Assembly (NCBI GenBank): GCA_030704615.1
Contig: CM060733.1
Location: forward strand, 20,646,001-20,710,000
Direction: 5' to 3'
DNA from: Takakia lepidozioides
Lineage: Eukaryota > Streptophyta > Takakiopsida > Takakiales > Takakiaceae
Length of the DNA stretch: 64,000 bases
The notes beneath the pieces are model-generated. The model had not been told where the DNA came from and ran no database searches. It saw nothing but the letters and a program-made list of their open reading frames with translations. Numbering within the stretch: position 1 is the first letter of the stretch; every line of letters begins with the position of its first letter. Both the position numbers and the translations under genes were made by a program. Below are positions 20,927 to 32,255 of the stretch, piece after piece.

Positions 20927-23041
20927 ATGACCACTGCTTTTGACAGAGGATCTAGAGAGGGAGTCAACAAGAACTATTCTGGCATTTGGGGGGATGTGAG
21001 GATACTGTGTAAGGGAGGACAACTGAAGGAGGCGCTGCGCGTTCTGAACCAACAAGGCATTTCTGCAGACTCCAATACTTACATTGGTCTCTTGCAAGAG
21101 TGCAGCAAAATTAAAGACCTAGCAGCCGGGAAGCACGTGCATGCCCACATCATCCAAAATGGATTTAAGCCAAACGTCACTGTACTCAACACCCTTCTCA
21201 ACATGTATGCTAAGTGCGGGACCATGGTGGATGCACGCCAAGTGTTTGACAAAATGCCTGAACGAGATGTGTGTACGTGGACTATAATGATGGCAGGATA
21301 CGCCAAGCATGGTAAGGAGGCTTTTGAAATCTACGAGCAGATGATAAGGGAATCAGTGATGCCCAACAGGGTTACGTTCATTTGCGCTCTCAATGTGTGT
21401 GCCAACCTAGGAGCCCTGGAAAAAGGCAAAGAGGTGCATGCTCACATCATCAAAGCTGGAGCTGCATCATATCTTAATTTGGAGAATACCCTTGTGAACA
21501 TGTACGCGAAATGTGGGAGTGTAAAGGATGCACGGCAAGTGTTTGACAGTATGGCTGTACGGAATGTGGTCTCCTGGAATGTCATGATTGTGGGATATGC
21601 TCAGCATGGGTGTGGTTGGGAGGCTTTTGAGATCTATGAGCAAATGATACAGGAAGGGGTGACACCCAATAAAGTCACATTCATTTGCATTCTCAATGCT
21701 TGTGCCAGCCTAGGGGCCCTGGAGAAGGGCAAAGAGGTCCACGCTGACATCAGGAAAGCTGGAATTGCATCTCATGTCATGCTGGACACTGCTCTTGCTG
21801 TCATGTATTCCAAATGTGGAAGTATGAAGGATGCTCGTCAAGTGTTCGACAACATGGCTCACCGAGATGTGGTATCGTGGAGTGCAATGGTGACAGGATA
21901 TGCCCAGCATGGGTGTGATAGGGAGGCTTTTGAGATGTATCGGAAAATGCAAGGGGAAGGAATGATACCTGATAAGGTCATGTTCATTTGTGTGCTCAAT
22001 GCATGTGCAAGTCTGGAAGCCTTTGAAAGGGGCAAAGAAGTGCACATGGACATCATCAAAGCTGGAATTATGCCAGATATCTTTCTGGAGACTGCTCTTC
22101 TTGAAATGTATGCCAAATGTGGGAACATGAAGAATGCACGTCAAGTGTTTGACAATATGGCACAAAAAGATGTGGTCTCATGGAATGCAATGATGACAGG
22201 ATATGCTCAGCATGGGTGTGGTAGTGAAGCTTTGAAGATGTACAAGCAGATGATACAGGAAGGGGTGACACCCAACCAGGTCACGTTCATTTGTCTTCTC
22301 AATGCATGTGCCAGCCTGGCAGCCTTGGAAAGGGGCAAAGAGGCCCATGCTGACATCATGAAATCAGGAATTCCAGCGTCTATTAATCTGGAGAATACCC
22401 TTATCAACATGTATGCCAAATGTGGCAGCTTAAAGGATGCACGTCAAGTGTTTGATAAATTAGTTCAACGAAATGTGGTCTCATGGAATGCAATCATCGC
22501 AGGATGTACTCAGCATGGGCGTGGTCAGGATGCCCTCCAACTATATGAACAAATGCAACAGGAAGGCTTGAAGCCAGATGGCATCACTTTTTTATGTCTT
22601 ATCTCTGCATGTAGCCATGTGGGCCTAGTGGAGGAAGGCTGTCACTACTTTGATTCCATGATTCAGGATCATGGCCTCACTCCTGCAGTGGAGCATTTGG
22701 GCTGCATGGTGGACCTGCTCGGCCGTGGAGGGCGACTGGATGAGGCAGAGGATTTCATTAGCAAAATGCCAATAGAACCAGATGTCTCAGTATGGGGGGC
22801 CTTTCTTGGTGCCTGCAGAATCCATGGGGATTTGGAGCGAGCAGAACGCGTGGCAAAGCTCCGTCTCAAGTCAGATCCACAGTATGCTGCCACTTATGTG
22901 CTGCTATCAAACATTTATGGTTCCGCTGGCAGGTGGGACGATAAAGCGAAGGTGAGGAAAATGATGGACAACAGAGGTGTCAGAAAGGAGCCAGATCCCA
23001 GCTGCATTGAGGTCGATGCATTCTTGGTAGAAGACAATTGA
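20927..23041 (+). CDS. PLS-class PPR protein ending in E/E+ motifs
   Basis: Predicted organelle RNA-binding protein of the family that selects C-to-U editing or processing sites. The frame is open from 20858, but the first in-frame ATG is at 20927, giving 704 residues; a spliced 5' exon is possible because TCATGCAG lies just upstream. After a Thr/Ser-rich N-terminus come P, L and S motifs in a very regular series. Typical units are VVSWNAMMTGYAQHGCGSEA (P), VTFICLLNACASLAALERGK (L) and LINMYAKCGSLKDARQVFDK (S). The series closes with P2, L2 (ISACSHVGLVEEG), S2 (MVDLLGRGGRLDEAE), E1 (WGAFLGACRIHGDLERAE) and E+ (LLSNIYGSAGRWDDKAKVRK, then RKEPDPSCIEVDAFLVEDN). A TGA at 23039 stops it just where the E+ to DYW junction normally continues. 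There are no introns in the open frame. It could still work as an E-class protein that recruits a separate DYW partner, or be in decay. Confidence 0.85.
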   Translation: MTTAFDRGSREGVNKNYSGIWGDVRILCKGGQLKEALRVLNQQGISADSNTYIGLLQECSKIKDLAAGKHVHAHIIQNGFKPNVTVLNTLLNMYAKCGTMVDARQVFDKMPERDVCTWTIMMAGYAKHGKEAFEIYEQMIRESVMPNRVTFICALNVCANLGALEKGKEVHAHIIKAGAASYLNLENTLVNMYAKCGSVKDARQVFDSMAVRNVVSWNVMIVGYAQHGCGWEAFEIYEQMIQEGVTPNKVTFICILNACASLGALEKGKEVHADIRKAGIASHVMLDTALAVMYSKCGSMKDARQVFDNMAHRDVVSWSAMVTGYAQHGCDREAFEMYRKMQGEGMIPDKVMFICVLNACASLEAFERGKEVHMDIIKAGIMPDIFLETALLEMYAKCGNMKNARQVFDNMAQKDVVSWNAMMTGYAQHGCGSEALKMYKQMIQEGVTPNQVTFICLLNACASLAALERGKEAHADIMKSGIPASINLENTLINMYAKCGSLKDARQVFDKLVQRNVVSWNAIIAGCTQHGRGQDALQLYEQMQQEGLKPDGITFLCLISACSHVGLVEEGCHYFDSMIQDHGLTPAVEHLGCMVDLLGRGGRLDEAEDFISKMPIEPDVSVWGAFLGACRIHGDLERAERVAKLRLKSDPQYAATYVLLSNIYGSAGRWDDKAKVRKMMDNRGVRKEPDPSCIEVDAFLVEDN

Positions 23042-23330
23042 CACCCGCCAATTAAGGAAATCCATGCTGAGCTGGAGAGATTGTCTGGCAGGATGATGGA
23101 GACTGGATAAGTGCCGGACATGTGCTTTGTATTGCATGATGTGGAGGAGCAAAAGGAGATTTCACTTTTCCTCCACAGTGACAAGCTTTTGGCCTCAATA
23201 GCACACCCCCGGGGAATCCCATCCATATTATCAAGAGCCTTCAGGTGTTTGGTGACTGCCACACTGCCAGTTTTTCATATCAAAGATTGTTGGGCAATGA
23301 CTCATCATACGGGATGCCAGCCGCTTTCAC
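23042..23330 (+). pseudogene. Decayed DYW deaminase domain of the PPR gene
   Basis: In frame after the TGA the reading continues HPPIKEIHAELERLSGRMMET, meets a TAA at 23108, then VPDMCFVLHDVEE-QKEISLF. After a frame change it gives PGNPIHIIKSLQVFGDCHTA and then ISKIVG-like residues. These match the start and middle of a DYW domain. Two active-site elements are altered: HSE (zinc ligand and catalytic Glu) reads HSD, and the CxxCH zinc motif reads FGDCH. No terminal D-Y-W tripeptide was found. The domain is therefore non-functional both by stops and by catalytic substitutions. Confidence 0.75.
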
Positions 23331-26300
23331 CATTTCCAAGACAGTGTTTGTCCTTGTGGGGATTACTGGTGAAACAAGTAACATCCAATGAAATGAAATG
23401 ATAGCAACCTGGAAAGCTCGAGCTTTGAGACAAGAGAAAGCATGAAACAAGAAAGAGAGAGGGGCCCTCCACAAGCAGCCCAAAACCCACTACTGTTCAA
23501 GGGCTTGAAAGTCTCTCATGAAAAAATTGAGAGAGGATTATACAATACCTTTAGGTTGTAAAGCAAAGAGTTAAGTTGAAAGCAATAATCTGTATCATTT
23601 AACCCTCAAGTTCCCAAGCCCTTTTTTGACTTTTTACCAATTTTGGGTACCCAGCTGCAGTAAATTGCCCCTAGAAACCTACCCAAAATCATCCAGAGGT
23701 TCGCCTTATAGCAATGGGCCCAGCTCATTTATGCATGACATACCAAAAAAGGAGCCAAGTCCACCTGTGGAAATTGTGAGATTATAGCGCTGGCCCAGAC
23801 CTCAAATATTGAGAAAGAAATTGGTTTGACCATATCAAAATCTAGCTTTATCCAATTTTGCTTGCCCCAAGACCCACCATTTCCAAATCAATAGTGGAGT
23901 GGCTATGACCCCACTAAATTGATTTTTTCTTCACCTATGCTTGCTATGCATGCAATTACATGGGGGTTGAAATCTCAAAATTGACAAGAGAAAATGTGCC
24001 TCCAAATGAAGTACTTTTTTTTCTACAAATTTTTTGAAAGCCAATGGTGGATGTGTGTATGTAATGCTCACACACCACAAGGTGAAGTGTTTTTTCCAAA
24101 ATTGCTAATTTTCTGCCAAAAATGGCCTTTGGAGTGCAATCTGTTTTGGGCTTGTTTACCTGCCACGTCAGCGGTCAACAAGCCCTTTTCAGGCCCAAAA
24201 CGTAAAAATGAGATCTAAGATATTTTTAGTAGGTCGCAGCTTTTGTTTTTTTTTAGTTTTGTTTTTTTGCATCATACTCCAGACAAATCCCTTGTCATTA
24301 AAGCTTCAGGAGTGGGCCCCATCATATTAGATCTGCAAAAATTAGGTCGAACTCAAATTCAAAGTGACCCATTCATGTCGCTTGGGAACTTAAGGGTTAA
24401 ACTGCAGTTCATCTTTTATCATGAAATTATTGTTTTCTAGTGGAATCAAGGATGTGCCTCCTGCACTACCATGCTTGACTACCACAGGGTTTTTTTTTCC
24501 AAATGGCCTAGGTGGCCCATGTGGCTATTTAGGGAGTCTTCTAGATAACATTTCCTTCTTACAGGACCTGGAGGGAATATTTTAAACAATATACCCGCAC
24601 AACAGTGGAAACAGCTAGCCGTCCTTAGGGTGGAAACCACTGTTGGGCGGTTACTTAAATTTTTTTCTAATACTCTTTGGTCTAGCAGCTCAGCGTGGAG
24701 ATCAAATAGTGGTTCTACACGATAACCATCACTAGCGGCCACCAAGCCACTCTTATGCAATTCGTGCCCTCGGACGCATTTCCATTTCCAATATTTTTAG
24801 ACCCTGGGAAAATTGAGTGTATCTTGTCTACTTTCCGTTTTCATGTTGTATGCAAAGAATGGTTGGTAGAAGTTTCCATTTCACACTGGTCAGGGTCTGC
24901 TGGCAAGTCGGGTCTGCTGGTCTCAGCCACTTGGTTAGTGATGGACATTGGAGATATCTGTGTTACGAGAGTAGACCACGTATGTGGTCACGTGCGTATT
25001 CTGGTAGAACCCAGTAGCACGCAACCTGTTTTCGGAACTTTCCAGACGAGCATGCATTATAAGTTGTCGATCTTCTGCTTGCAGGTTCAAAGAGCGCCAC
25101 AAAGTGAAGTTTTGCCATGGCTTCAGGGTCTGATTCAGGAAGTGTCCCCAATACTACTCACTAGCTAGCAATGAAGTCAGAGAAGTGTAAGTCGTTCCGA
25201 GGATTACTGAGATGGCTGAAGGACACATTCTTAGCTGCATTCTGCACCAGCCCGGCTCATTCTCTTCCTTCGGATCCGTGCTATCCCACAATTTCCAGTT
25301 CTGCGAAGATCAGTCAGGTAGATGTAGAGCCCTCGCAGTCTGCTGCTCCAGATTTAGGGGTCAATAACCACTTTCGAACTGGGACCTACTTATTGTGTCG
25401 AGTATGATTTTCTTCTCTGGCAATTGGCCCTTGCAACGGCATCATGAGTGATCAAGTTCACACTATCCGGCGCCGTCACCTCACCACTTGTGCCACGCGT
25501 TGCTAGGGAAAATACTAAACGCCCATCTTCTTCAACAATGGTAGCAGCCTACATGTCGAGAGAGAGACCTCGATCGGCACATGACATCTTCGATCGCTAA
25601 GCTGCAATCTGGCAAGTACTTTCCCGAGACTTGTAGCTCCACATGAGACGGACAAGGACGTTGGACATTGGACATTGGAAAATGACAAACCATTCCTCAT
25701 TTCAGTTGTGTTCATTGCTACTCATTTCTAATTTCTCACTAGACTTGACTACTGCAAAGAGTGCAATGGCGCTTAATCTCAGAAAACTAAGGACGTAGGC
25801 AGGCATCAGCTAGTACTCATCAGTACCAATTGTCCTTTTGGTAATTCCTAGCTACCAAATTTTGTTAAACTCAAAGTCCATTTACGAGAATCGTGCAGCA
25901 GATCAGCTTCAGGATTGACAATCTTCTCTCTCCCTCTAACACAGCCTGGCCTACAGGATAGAGACTCCTCAAGGGAGCATCAGGGACGCACTCTTTCTCA
26001 TGAGTTTTCCACCGATCTTTTGGCACCGTGTTCTCTGTTGTTCCATTGAATTGATTATCTTAAGCAAAACGTTAATTAATCCATTACTTAGAATGACTTT
26101 GTCAAATACGGTAAATCAGATTTTCATTACTTGTTCACAAACCTTGGCGTGCGAAGGAGGTGGGTCCATGGAGCAGCTGTGATCGTCTTGCTTACCACGT
26201 CGGATCATCGTGGGCACATGTAACTCAGATGAGCTTCACAAGAGCTAACCTTGTACTTACAAACATGGAGCTTCAAATATAGTGTCCGAAGACTTCTGGG

Positions 26301-28873
26301 GGAATCAAATTGTGGGGTCTTGCAAGGGCTCAAGTGAACTGTTCTCAGTGGCTCAGTATCCCGTTTAGAGAACGACGCGTCTCATAGGCTAGCTAAGTTG
26401 CTGAGTTATGGATGCAGCATGGTGACAGATCCTTCCTTGCCCGACTTGTAATTTCAACGGCTGCATGCACAGTCCGCTTCTGTATGCATGATGTCAACGA
26501 GAACATCCCCCTTTTACTACCAAGTAGAGGAAGACTGCTTCACAGGGTGTTTGTTTTGATGTTTGAACAAGACGATTAAGGAAAGAGGGTCCCTAGAGGG
26601 TCTTATGTCTTATCCTCAAAGCGCGTTTCACTAGTTGCAGCAATAGCGACGGTCGAGATGGATTTCATAAAAATACAAGTGGAGTTCACAGTGAGAGGAT
26701 ATATAGCATGTGGCCGGGAGTAAGAATGATACCGAACGTTTAAAAATTAAAGGCGGAGAGCTTGGGGACCCACTCTCAGTTCCTAACTTAGTATACATTT
26801 ACACAATACAGGTCTTCCTGAATCAACGTCGTGGTACCTGGACACTTTTCCTTGAAGACTTTGTAATACATTTACAAGGACTAAGTCCTAGGTAGTGTTG
26901 GGTCGGTATACCTGGTTGAACCTAGGTGTGGAATACAGGTATGAGTACGTGTATTGAAAAACACACTAGTCGGGTATGAACTATGAACTATGAACTAATG
27001 TAGTCATGTGATACATCTGCTGGGCGGAGTGTGTCTTTACCCACATCATACCAGTGTAGGTAAGCACAGGCGTAGCGTGGTCACACCAGTATTGGAGCGA
27101 GTTCATGGCGGATGGAGTTAGGCATGAGTATTTGTTAGTGCAATCTGCGCGACCCTATTGCAATTCAGACTTCAATTGCCTATCACTGCTGTTTCATGCT
27201 ACTTTGGGTTGCCTTTGCCTGGTGTTTCATAGTTTAGACTACAACTTAATGCACAGGTGCAATCCGGTTTTTGACATGAGTGACGTGGAGCTGAAGGGAG
27301 TGTAACTCCAGTCGGAATGACACTGGGTTACATGAGAATAAACTCCATTTGGGGTTACACAGCGGGAGTGTAACTCCACTTTCCCTGAGTAGTATCACTC
27401 TGTGTGTGTACACTGCCAACACGTTACCAGTAGGCTGCTTGGCAATTTCTTGCCACATTTCTTGCGTTATAATGTATGTAAGTGAATGCCCCATAAGAGG
27501 GGTGGCAGGATTTGACGAGGGGCTGTCCGGAGGAGCCCACGCTGCCTGAATCCGGCGACCATGCATTAAGTTCTTACATTATTCCAATTGTTTTCCTGCT
27601 CATATAGTGGGCCAATATCACAAGGAAAATAAATACCATACTCATATACAGCCCAAAATACAAGTGATATACCATAGTTATATCCAAGTTTTTTCTTTTT
27701 TCTCTTAAAAAACAAAAGTTGCTCATACCCCTAGGAAGCATAAATTATGGGGTCTGGTCTCTGGTATACAGAAGGTGGACACCTTTGTGACATCATTTAG
27801 ACGTTGTGATTCATGAAGATAAAGTGTGCATGTTAGAGAGGAGCACACGTGGGAAATTCCATTGCCCTAAAATAAATAAAAGCTCTGCTCCCTAGAATTT
27901 TCAAGTGCCAGGGGGCTGGAAATAAAGTGTCCAAAACCGTTGACCTGACCACGTGGCATGCCAAATGGGCAATCTTGAAAATAATATCTAGGGCTCAAAA
28001 TTTATCAAAATGCCCAAAGTTTTTGGACAAGCACTATGTAATGTTAGGACTTAGAAAACAAATATCACATCATGGGAGTACTTGGGAAAGAAGAAAAACC
28101 ATGACAACTTACCCCCTTTGGGGCAGAGGGTCCCTTAGGTGCCATATAATCAGATTATGGAGGGCATATGCCTCAGAAAATTCAACTTGATATTTGTACT
28201 TAATGGTCAATGGCATTTTTTCCATGCAAGCTTCAAATACATTTACAAATTGAGACAGATTATTCTGTTATAATCTCCCAAATGCAATGGTCAAATTGAC
28301 TACAATATTCGCAGGATATGGATGTAGTAGATATGTACAGTAGTATAAGATTCATCGGTATGGATGATTGGGGGTAAAAAGTTACACCCTTATCCACGAC
28401 GGTAATAGGGTATCCACCAAAATGGTTCTTGTCCCTCAATATGTAAGAGTTGGTTTCATAATTTTTGGACCTATACGGTGTGGGAGATATTAAATTTGAA
28501 GTTTTTTTAAAAATTAACAGAGTATTCTCTTATCACTGGAATGGAAAATAGAAAAAGACCTCTTTTATAGTTGAATATGTGCAACCAAAAAACAAAACAA
28601 AAAAACATAATTACAAGCGTCAAAGAGCTTTTCATAATTTCCTTTTAGTTTCCTATGTGCTGTATATAGCTGTTTATAGCTGTATACACGATCTTGAGCG
28701 CTGAATCCTCCTAAAGTCACCTCATCAACTCCTCATCACGTTCCAATGACGAGACATATTTAACTTAGAAGGTGCATTGACTGAAAGCCGGTTCTGTGCC
28801 CACGGCCCCTCTCAAGGCAGGTTCGGTGTTCCATGAAATAGTGTACATCGAGGCTGAGCACATCGCAGAATCT
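23331..28873. other. Long interval without a recognised gene
   Basis: Several frames of 60-137 codons occur (for example plus 24755-25168 and minus 27246-27566) but none has a known motif or consistent splice context. 23.5-24.4 kb is AT-rich with short T-runs. 26.9-27.5 kb contains a repeated GTGTAACTCCA motif (27300-27375). 27.6-28.7 kb is AT-rich. No transposase, RNA gene or clear repeat family was identified. Confidence 0.4.
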
Positions 28874-30768
28874 CTATTTTTTCTCCTTCTTCTCCTTCTT
28901 CTCCGCCTCCCACAGAGAGGCAAGCTTGTGGCGTTTGGCCATGGCCTTGATCGCATCCTCGGCCTTCACATCACCATATATTGTCACTTTGTTTGCTTCC
29001 CTGTCCAGAGTGATGCCCTGCACACCTGCAATCATCACCCAGATCATGCACGGAGGCCAATATATTCCGTTACGCTTGTCTGCATCCTGCACTTCCATGA
29101 ATATAGGTGGTGGTTATTATCACCATTAAGTTACCAATGCCGGGGCCACCGGGATTCAACCAGTGGGGCCATCAGACACGACAGTTTCATCCAGGGGATG
29201 CTTTCCAGTATCAGTTTCTGTTGCGGAAGCCTTCTGATAAATTGGTTGGACATGCAGAAGTATCCTTGTCCTTTACGAAGGCAACTGCAGTCACTTCCAC
29301 ACGTGACTCTAACTACACTCCACAAGAAAACCGATTAGGGATATCTAGACAAAATGTTGACTTGGGTGATGAGCAAAGACAATTTAGATGATGTTGGGTG
29401 CTGACTTCGGTCGCCGTCATCTCTCTAGGATGCAGATAGATTCCACATTTGCATTCTGTGTAGGATTGTACCCTTCGTTACGATAAGCACCTTGCGGATC
29501 TGCTTGTCGCACGCATCGCAGCAGATGTGCACCCTCAATCGCACTTCCTTAGGCTGCAAAGATTGAAAAAAGGTATCATGGGTAAGAGTTCTCGTGGTGT
29601 CCAGAACGTTCTGCTTATCAACAAAGGTGTTTTAATAGCTCGCACTTCCTGCAAGAGAAAGAGAAGTGTTTTCACTACTGTTATTAGGGAGAAATCCACC
29701 ACTTCAATATTCATGGGAAGCTTACGACCAGTTTTCTGACAATCGTGTGTAGCATTAACACAGGGCGGGTTGAGCATCAGTGACTTAAAGCAGGGCGGTT
29801 GGTGGTCGATGTTCGTATTGTCCACTGGGAGGAATAATGATCATTGGATCAAGGATGGCGTGCACGCCAACTTCAGATCTTGCAGTTCATTACACCAAAA
29901 GTTTGCAGACCTGCAACCGACTGGCAACCGATTTTGTATAGCAGAACCTGTTGGAAAGGAGTGAATTGAATATATATAAGGGCACCCATCCGTATGGATC
30001 TGTTCCAGCCAGGCTCTCTCAATTGAAACAACTGTTGAAATCGCTCGAGATCGATTGCGATGAGTCTTCCTCATGACTCTAAAAAATGAGGAATCTTTAG
30101 AGCTTAAGAGTCTGGATTTGGAACTCGATGAGGGATTCAGTACTGTACGCTTCTTTTGGCCTTCGTGTATCCTAATAGATCTTCTCACATACGACCGGGA
30201 ACTCGGTAAAAACAGTGAGGTCTCCAGACTTCTGCTTACTGCACTCACTTCGTACTAACTTTGGCGGTGCCGTGAGAATCGACATGCATATGAATCCAGA
30301 TGAAATTTTCGAATCCAATTCATTTGCTACCGCCTGCCTCAATTGCTGGAAAGAAATTTGTGTATTTGGCCAGAGCTTATGGATTGAAACCTTGGTGGTC
30401 CATTGAGCGATCAAGCTCGGAGCTTCATCCTAGCAGCCATAATCTTGGAAATAACAAATTCTCTGTTCACACAGAAAAAGGCCGAAGTCTCTGGCCTACT
30501 CTCACGAAACACATGCCGTGACCCATATCTGCTACAAGTTCCATCCTACGATTTCCAGAATTCCTTTGTCGCCAAGAAACTAGAATGCGTGAAGTTACGT
30601 TACCTTCTCATTGGTTTCCTTAGGTTTCGATGGCTTGGGCTCCTGCCACTGCCAGGTGGTTGCGGGATCCGGGGCGTAGAAGAGCTGGGTCACGCCACAG
30701 ATAACAACAGCATAAAAACCGAACAGTTTCTGAGATATTTGACCAGCTAGATGTAAAGAATCCAACAT
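28874..30768 (-). CDS. HMA-domain (heavy-metal-associated) protein, three exons
   Basis: On the minus strand, exons 30768-30604, 29553-29472 and 29025-28874 have GT-AG borders and join in frame (phase 0, then phase 1) to 132 codons plus TAG. Exon 1 gives an N-terminal region with LFYAPDPATTWQWQEPKPSK, rich in Pro and Trp. Exon 2 gives KEVRLRVHICCDACDKQIRK, with the metal-binding CxxC of an HMA fold. Exon 3 gives GVQGITLDREANKVTIYGDV and KAEDAIKAMAKRHKLASLW, then a lysine/glutamate tail. The order beta-CxxC-helix, then GVxxxxxDxxxxKVTxxGDV, then a second helix ending ASLW is standard for plant metallochaperone-like proteins. No C-terminal CaaX prenylation box is seen. The first ATG is tentative, since residues 1-25 could instead belong to an upstream intron or leader. 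The introns are about 1.05 kb and 0.45 kb. Confidence 0.75.
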
Positions 30769-31919
30769 GGATTGATAATTTACAAATGGCCTCTTGACGA
30801 ACCAATTTCAATCTGCACCAAAGCAACACCTACACAGGTCTACACAAAAAAGAGCCTGGGGGGGACTCAAATCGACAGGCAATTACACATGATGATCTGC
30901 TATTACGGGTATGCGAAAAAAACCAGGGGTGGAGTGGGGGGGTGGGCTTACATCATGCATTGTCCACAGTGGCATTGTCACTGGTCAACAAGCTCTACGA
31001 ATGCCAGACACCCAGGACACTTCGGAGGTAACCAAAACCGCCAACCAGCGCCTCACAATTGACGCTTTCTGTCAAGCTTAAAAGGATGAACTCAACGCAC
31101 AAGCTCTACGGCGGTCACCCGATCGACAGAGACTTAGATCCACAACCACAAAGAGGCAGTAGCTCTAGAGAAAGAAAGCAAGAAAGAATTTTGCTTATAC
31201 TTCCTCGGGAGTCCCAAAGGGCCTGGAACACACAGACAACAGAAACAGAAACAAACAAAACTTTCTGCACAACAAAGTCAAACAACTACGTGCAGAAACA
31301 GAACTTCAGAAAAAGAACCTGAAAGCAAGTCTAAGTAAATTTCAACATCTGCAGTGAGGAATTCAACGCTGACACACAAAGAGTAGAACAGAGGGAATGC
31401 CCGGCAACAGACAGAGTGACGCACTCTCTCCCGTTGTGCTGTCTTGGCGAAGAATGGCGTGACCCAATTTCCAGTCTTGGCATCACCGGACGTTATAAAG
31501 CACCATTCCATTTCATTTCATTTCTGTTTCTTTCTGTCTTTTCTTTTTTTCTTTTTTTCTTTATAACGTTTGTCTTTTCTTTTCTTTTCTTTTCCTTACA
31601 ATAAATGCTATATCTAGTTGTTTAAAAATAACGTTAGGTTTCCGTGTTTTAAGAAAAGGACCGAGGGCCAAGTTTATTTCCTATGAATAATAGAGTTATC
31701 CCCCTTCCACTTCACAATCTCCACAGCGTTCCGTTTCGTGCCTACCCTACCCTCTCGTCTCCCCATCTATCTCGTTTTCTCCTTATTTTAACCCTAGTCA
31801 GGCACATGTGCAAGTCTCTTTTGGGGCTTCTTCTTCTTGGCATGCAGAAGACCAGTTTGCGCTTTTCCAATGCTTGGTCTTGGACTGGAAGATTTACTGG
31901 CACTATCTAGTAGTCCTCT
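30769..31919. other. Upstream region of the HMA gene, otherwise unassigned
   Basis: Probably holds the promoter and 5' leader of the minus-strand HMA gene. Short unidentified frames at 30772-31322 on the plus strand. A pyrimidine-rich tract of CTTTT repeats lies at about 31525-31600. Confidence 0.4.
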
Positions 31920-32255
31920 AGTCGGCAGTTCGACTCAGTCTATGTCTTCCGTCACATAGTTTTTTTTTCCAGGGGTTCACACACCCTCCCTAGGGCTCGT
32001 AAACCCAATAATAATAGACAGCACGCCGATAGAGCACTACTTCTTCTTACGGAATATTCGGGAAGAATCCTCAGTAACGAACTTCAGTTATCTTGCATGG
32101 CTCTCATGCGATATGCCTTATGGCAGCCTCGAGGGTTTTAATTTTTTTCCCTCCAATAATTCAGCAATAAAGTTACCAACCAGGGCCAAGTCCCCTGTTT
32201 CTTAAAATATTTTTTATTTTATTTTATTTTATTTAAAATATATATATATATATAT
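31920..32255 (+). mobile_element. SINE-like element, copy 3
   Basis: Orientation opposite to the copies at 0.8, 8.7 and 33.9 kb. A weak B-box-like GCAGTTCGACTC is at about 31924. Then comes a core with GGGTTTTAATTTTTTTCCCTCC and GGGCCAAGTCCCC, then a tail of repeated ATTTT units (about 32205-32235) running into a TA dinucleotide run. The core and tail agree with copy 1. The head is degraded and the left boundary is approximate. Confidence 0.45.

Noticed and set aside
23039-23110. Stop codons of the PPR gene being repaired by RNA editing
   Set aside because: U-to-C editing of stops is known in organelle transcripts of some seed-free plants, not nuclear ones, and the downstream frame change and lost active-site residues argue for real decay.
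22907-23262. Minus-strand frames across the PPR 3' end
   Set aside because: They are antisense shadows of the PPR coding sequence and its DYW remnant.
24755-25168. 137-codon plus-strand frame
   Set aside because: No motif, no splice context and codon use that looks random; insufficient to call a gene.
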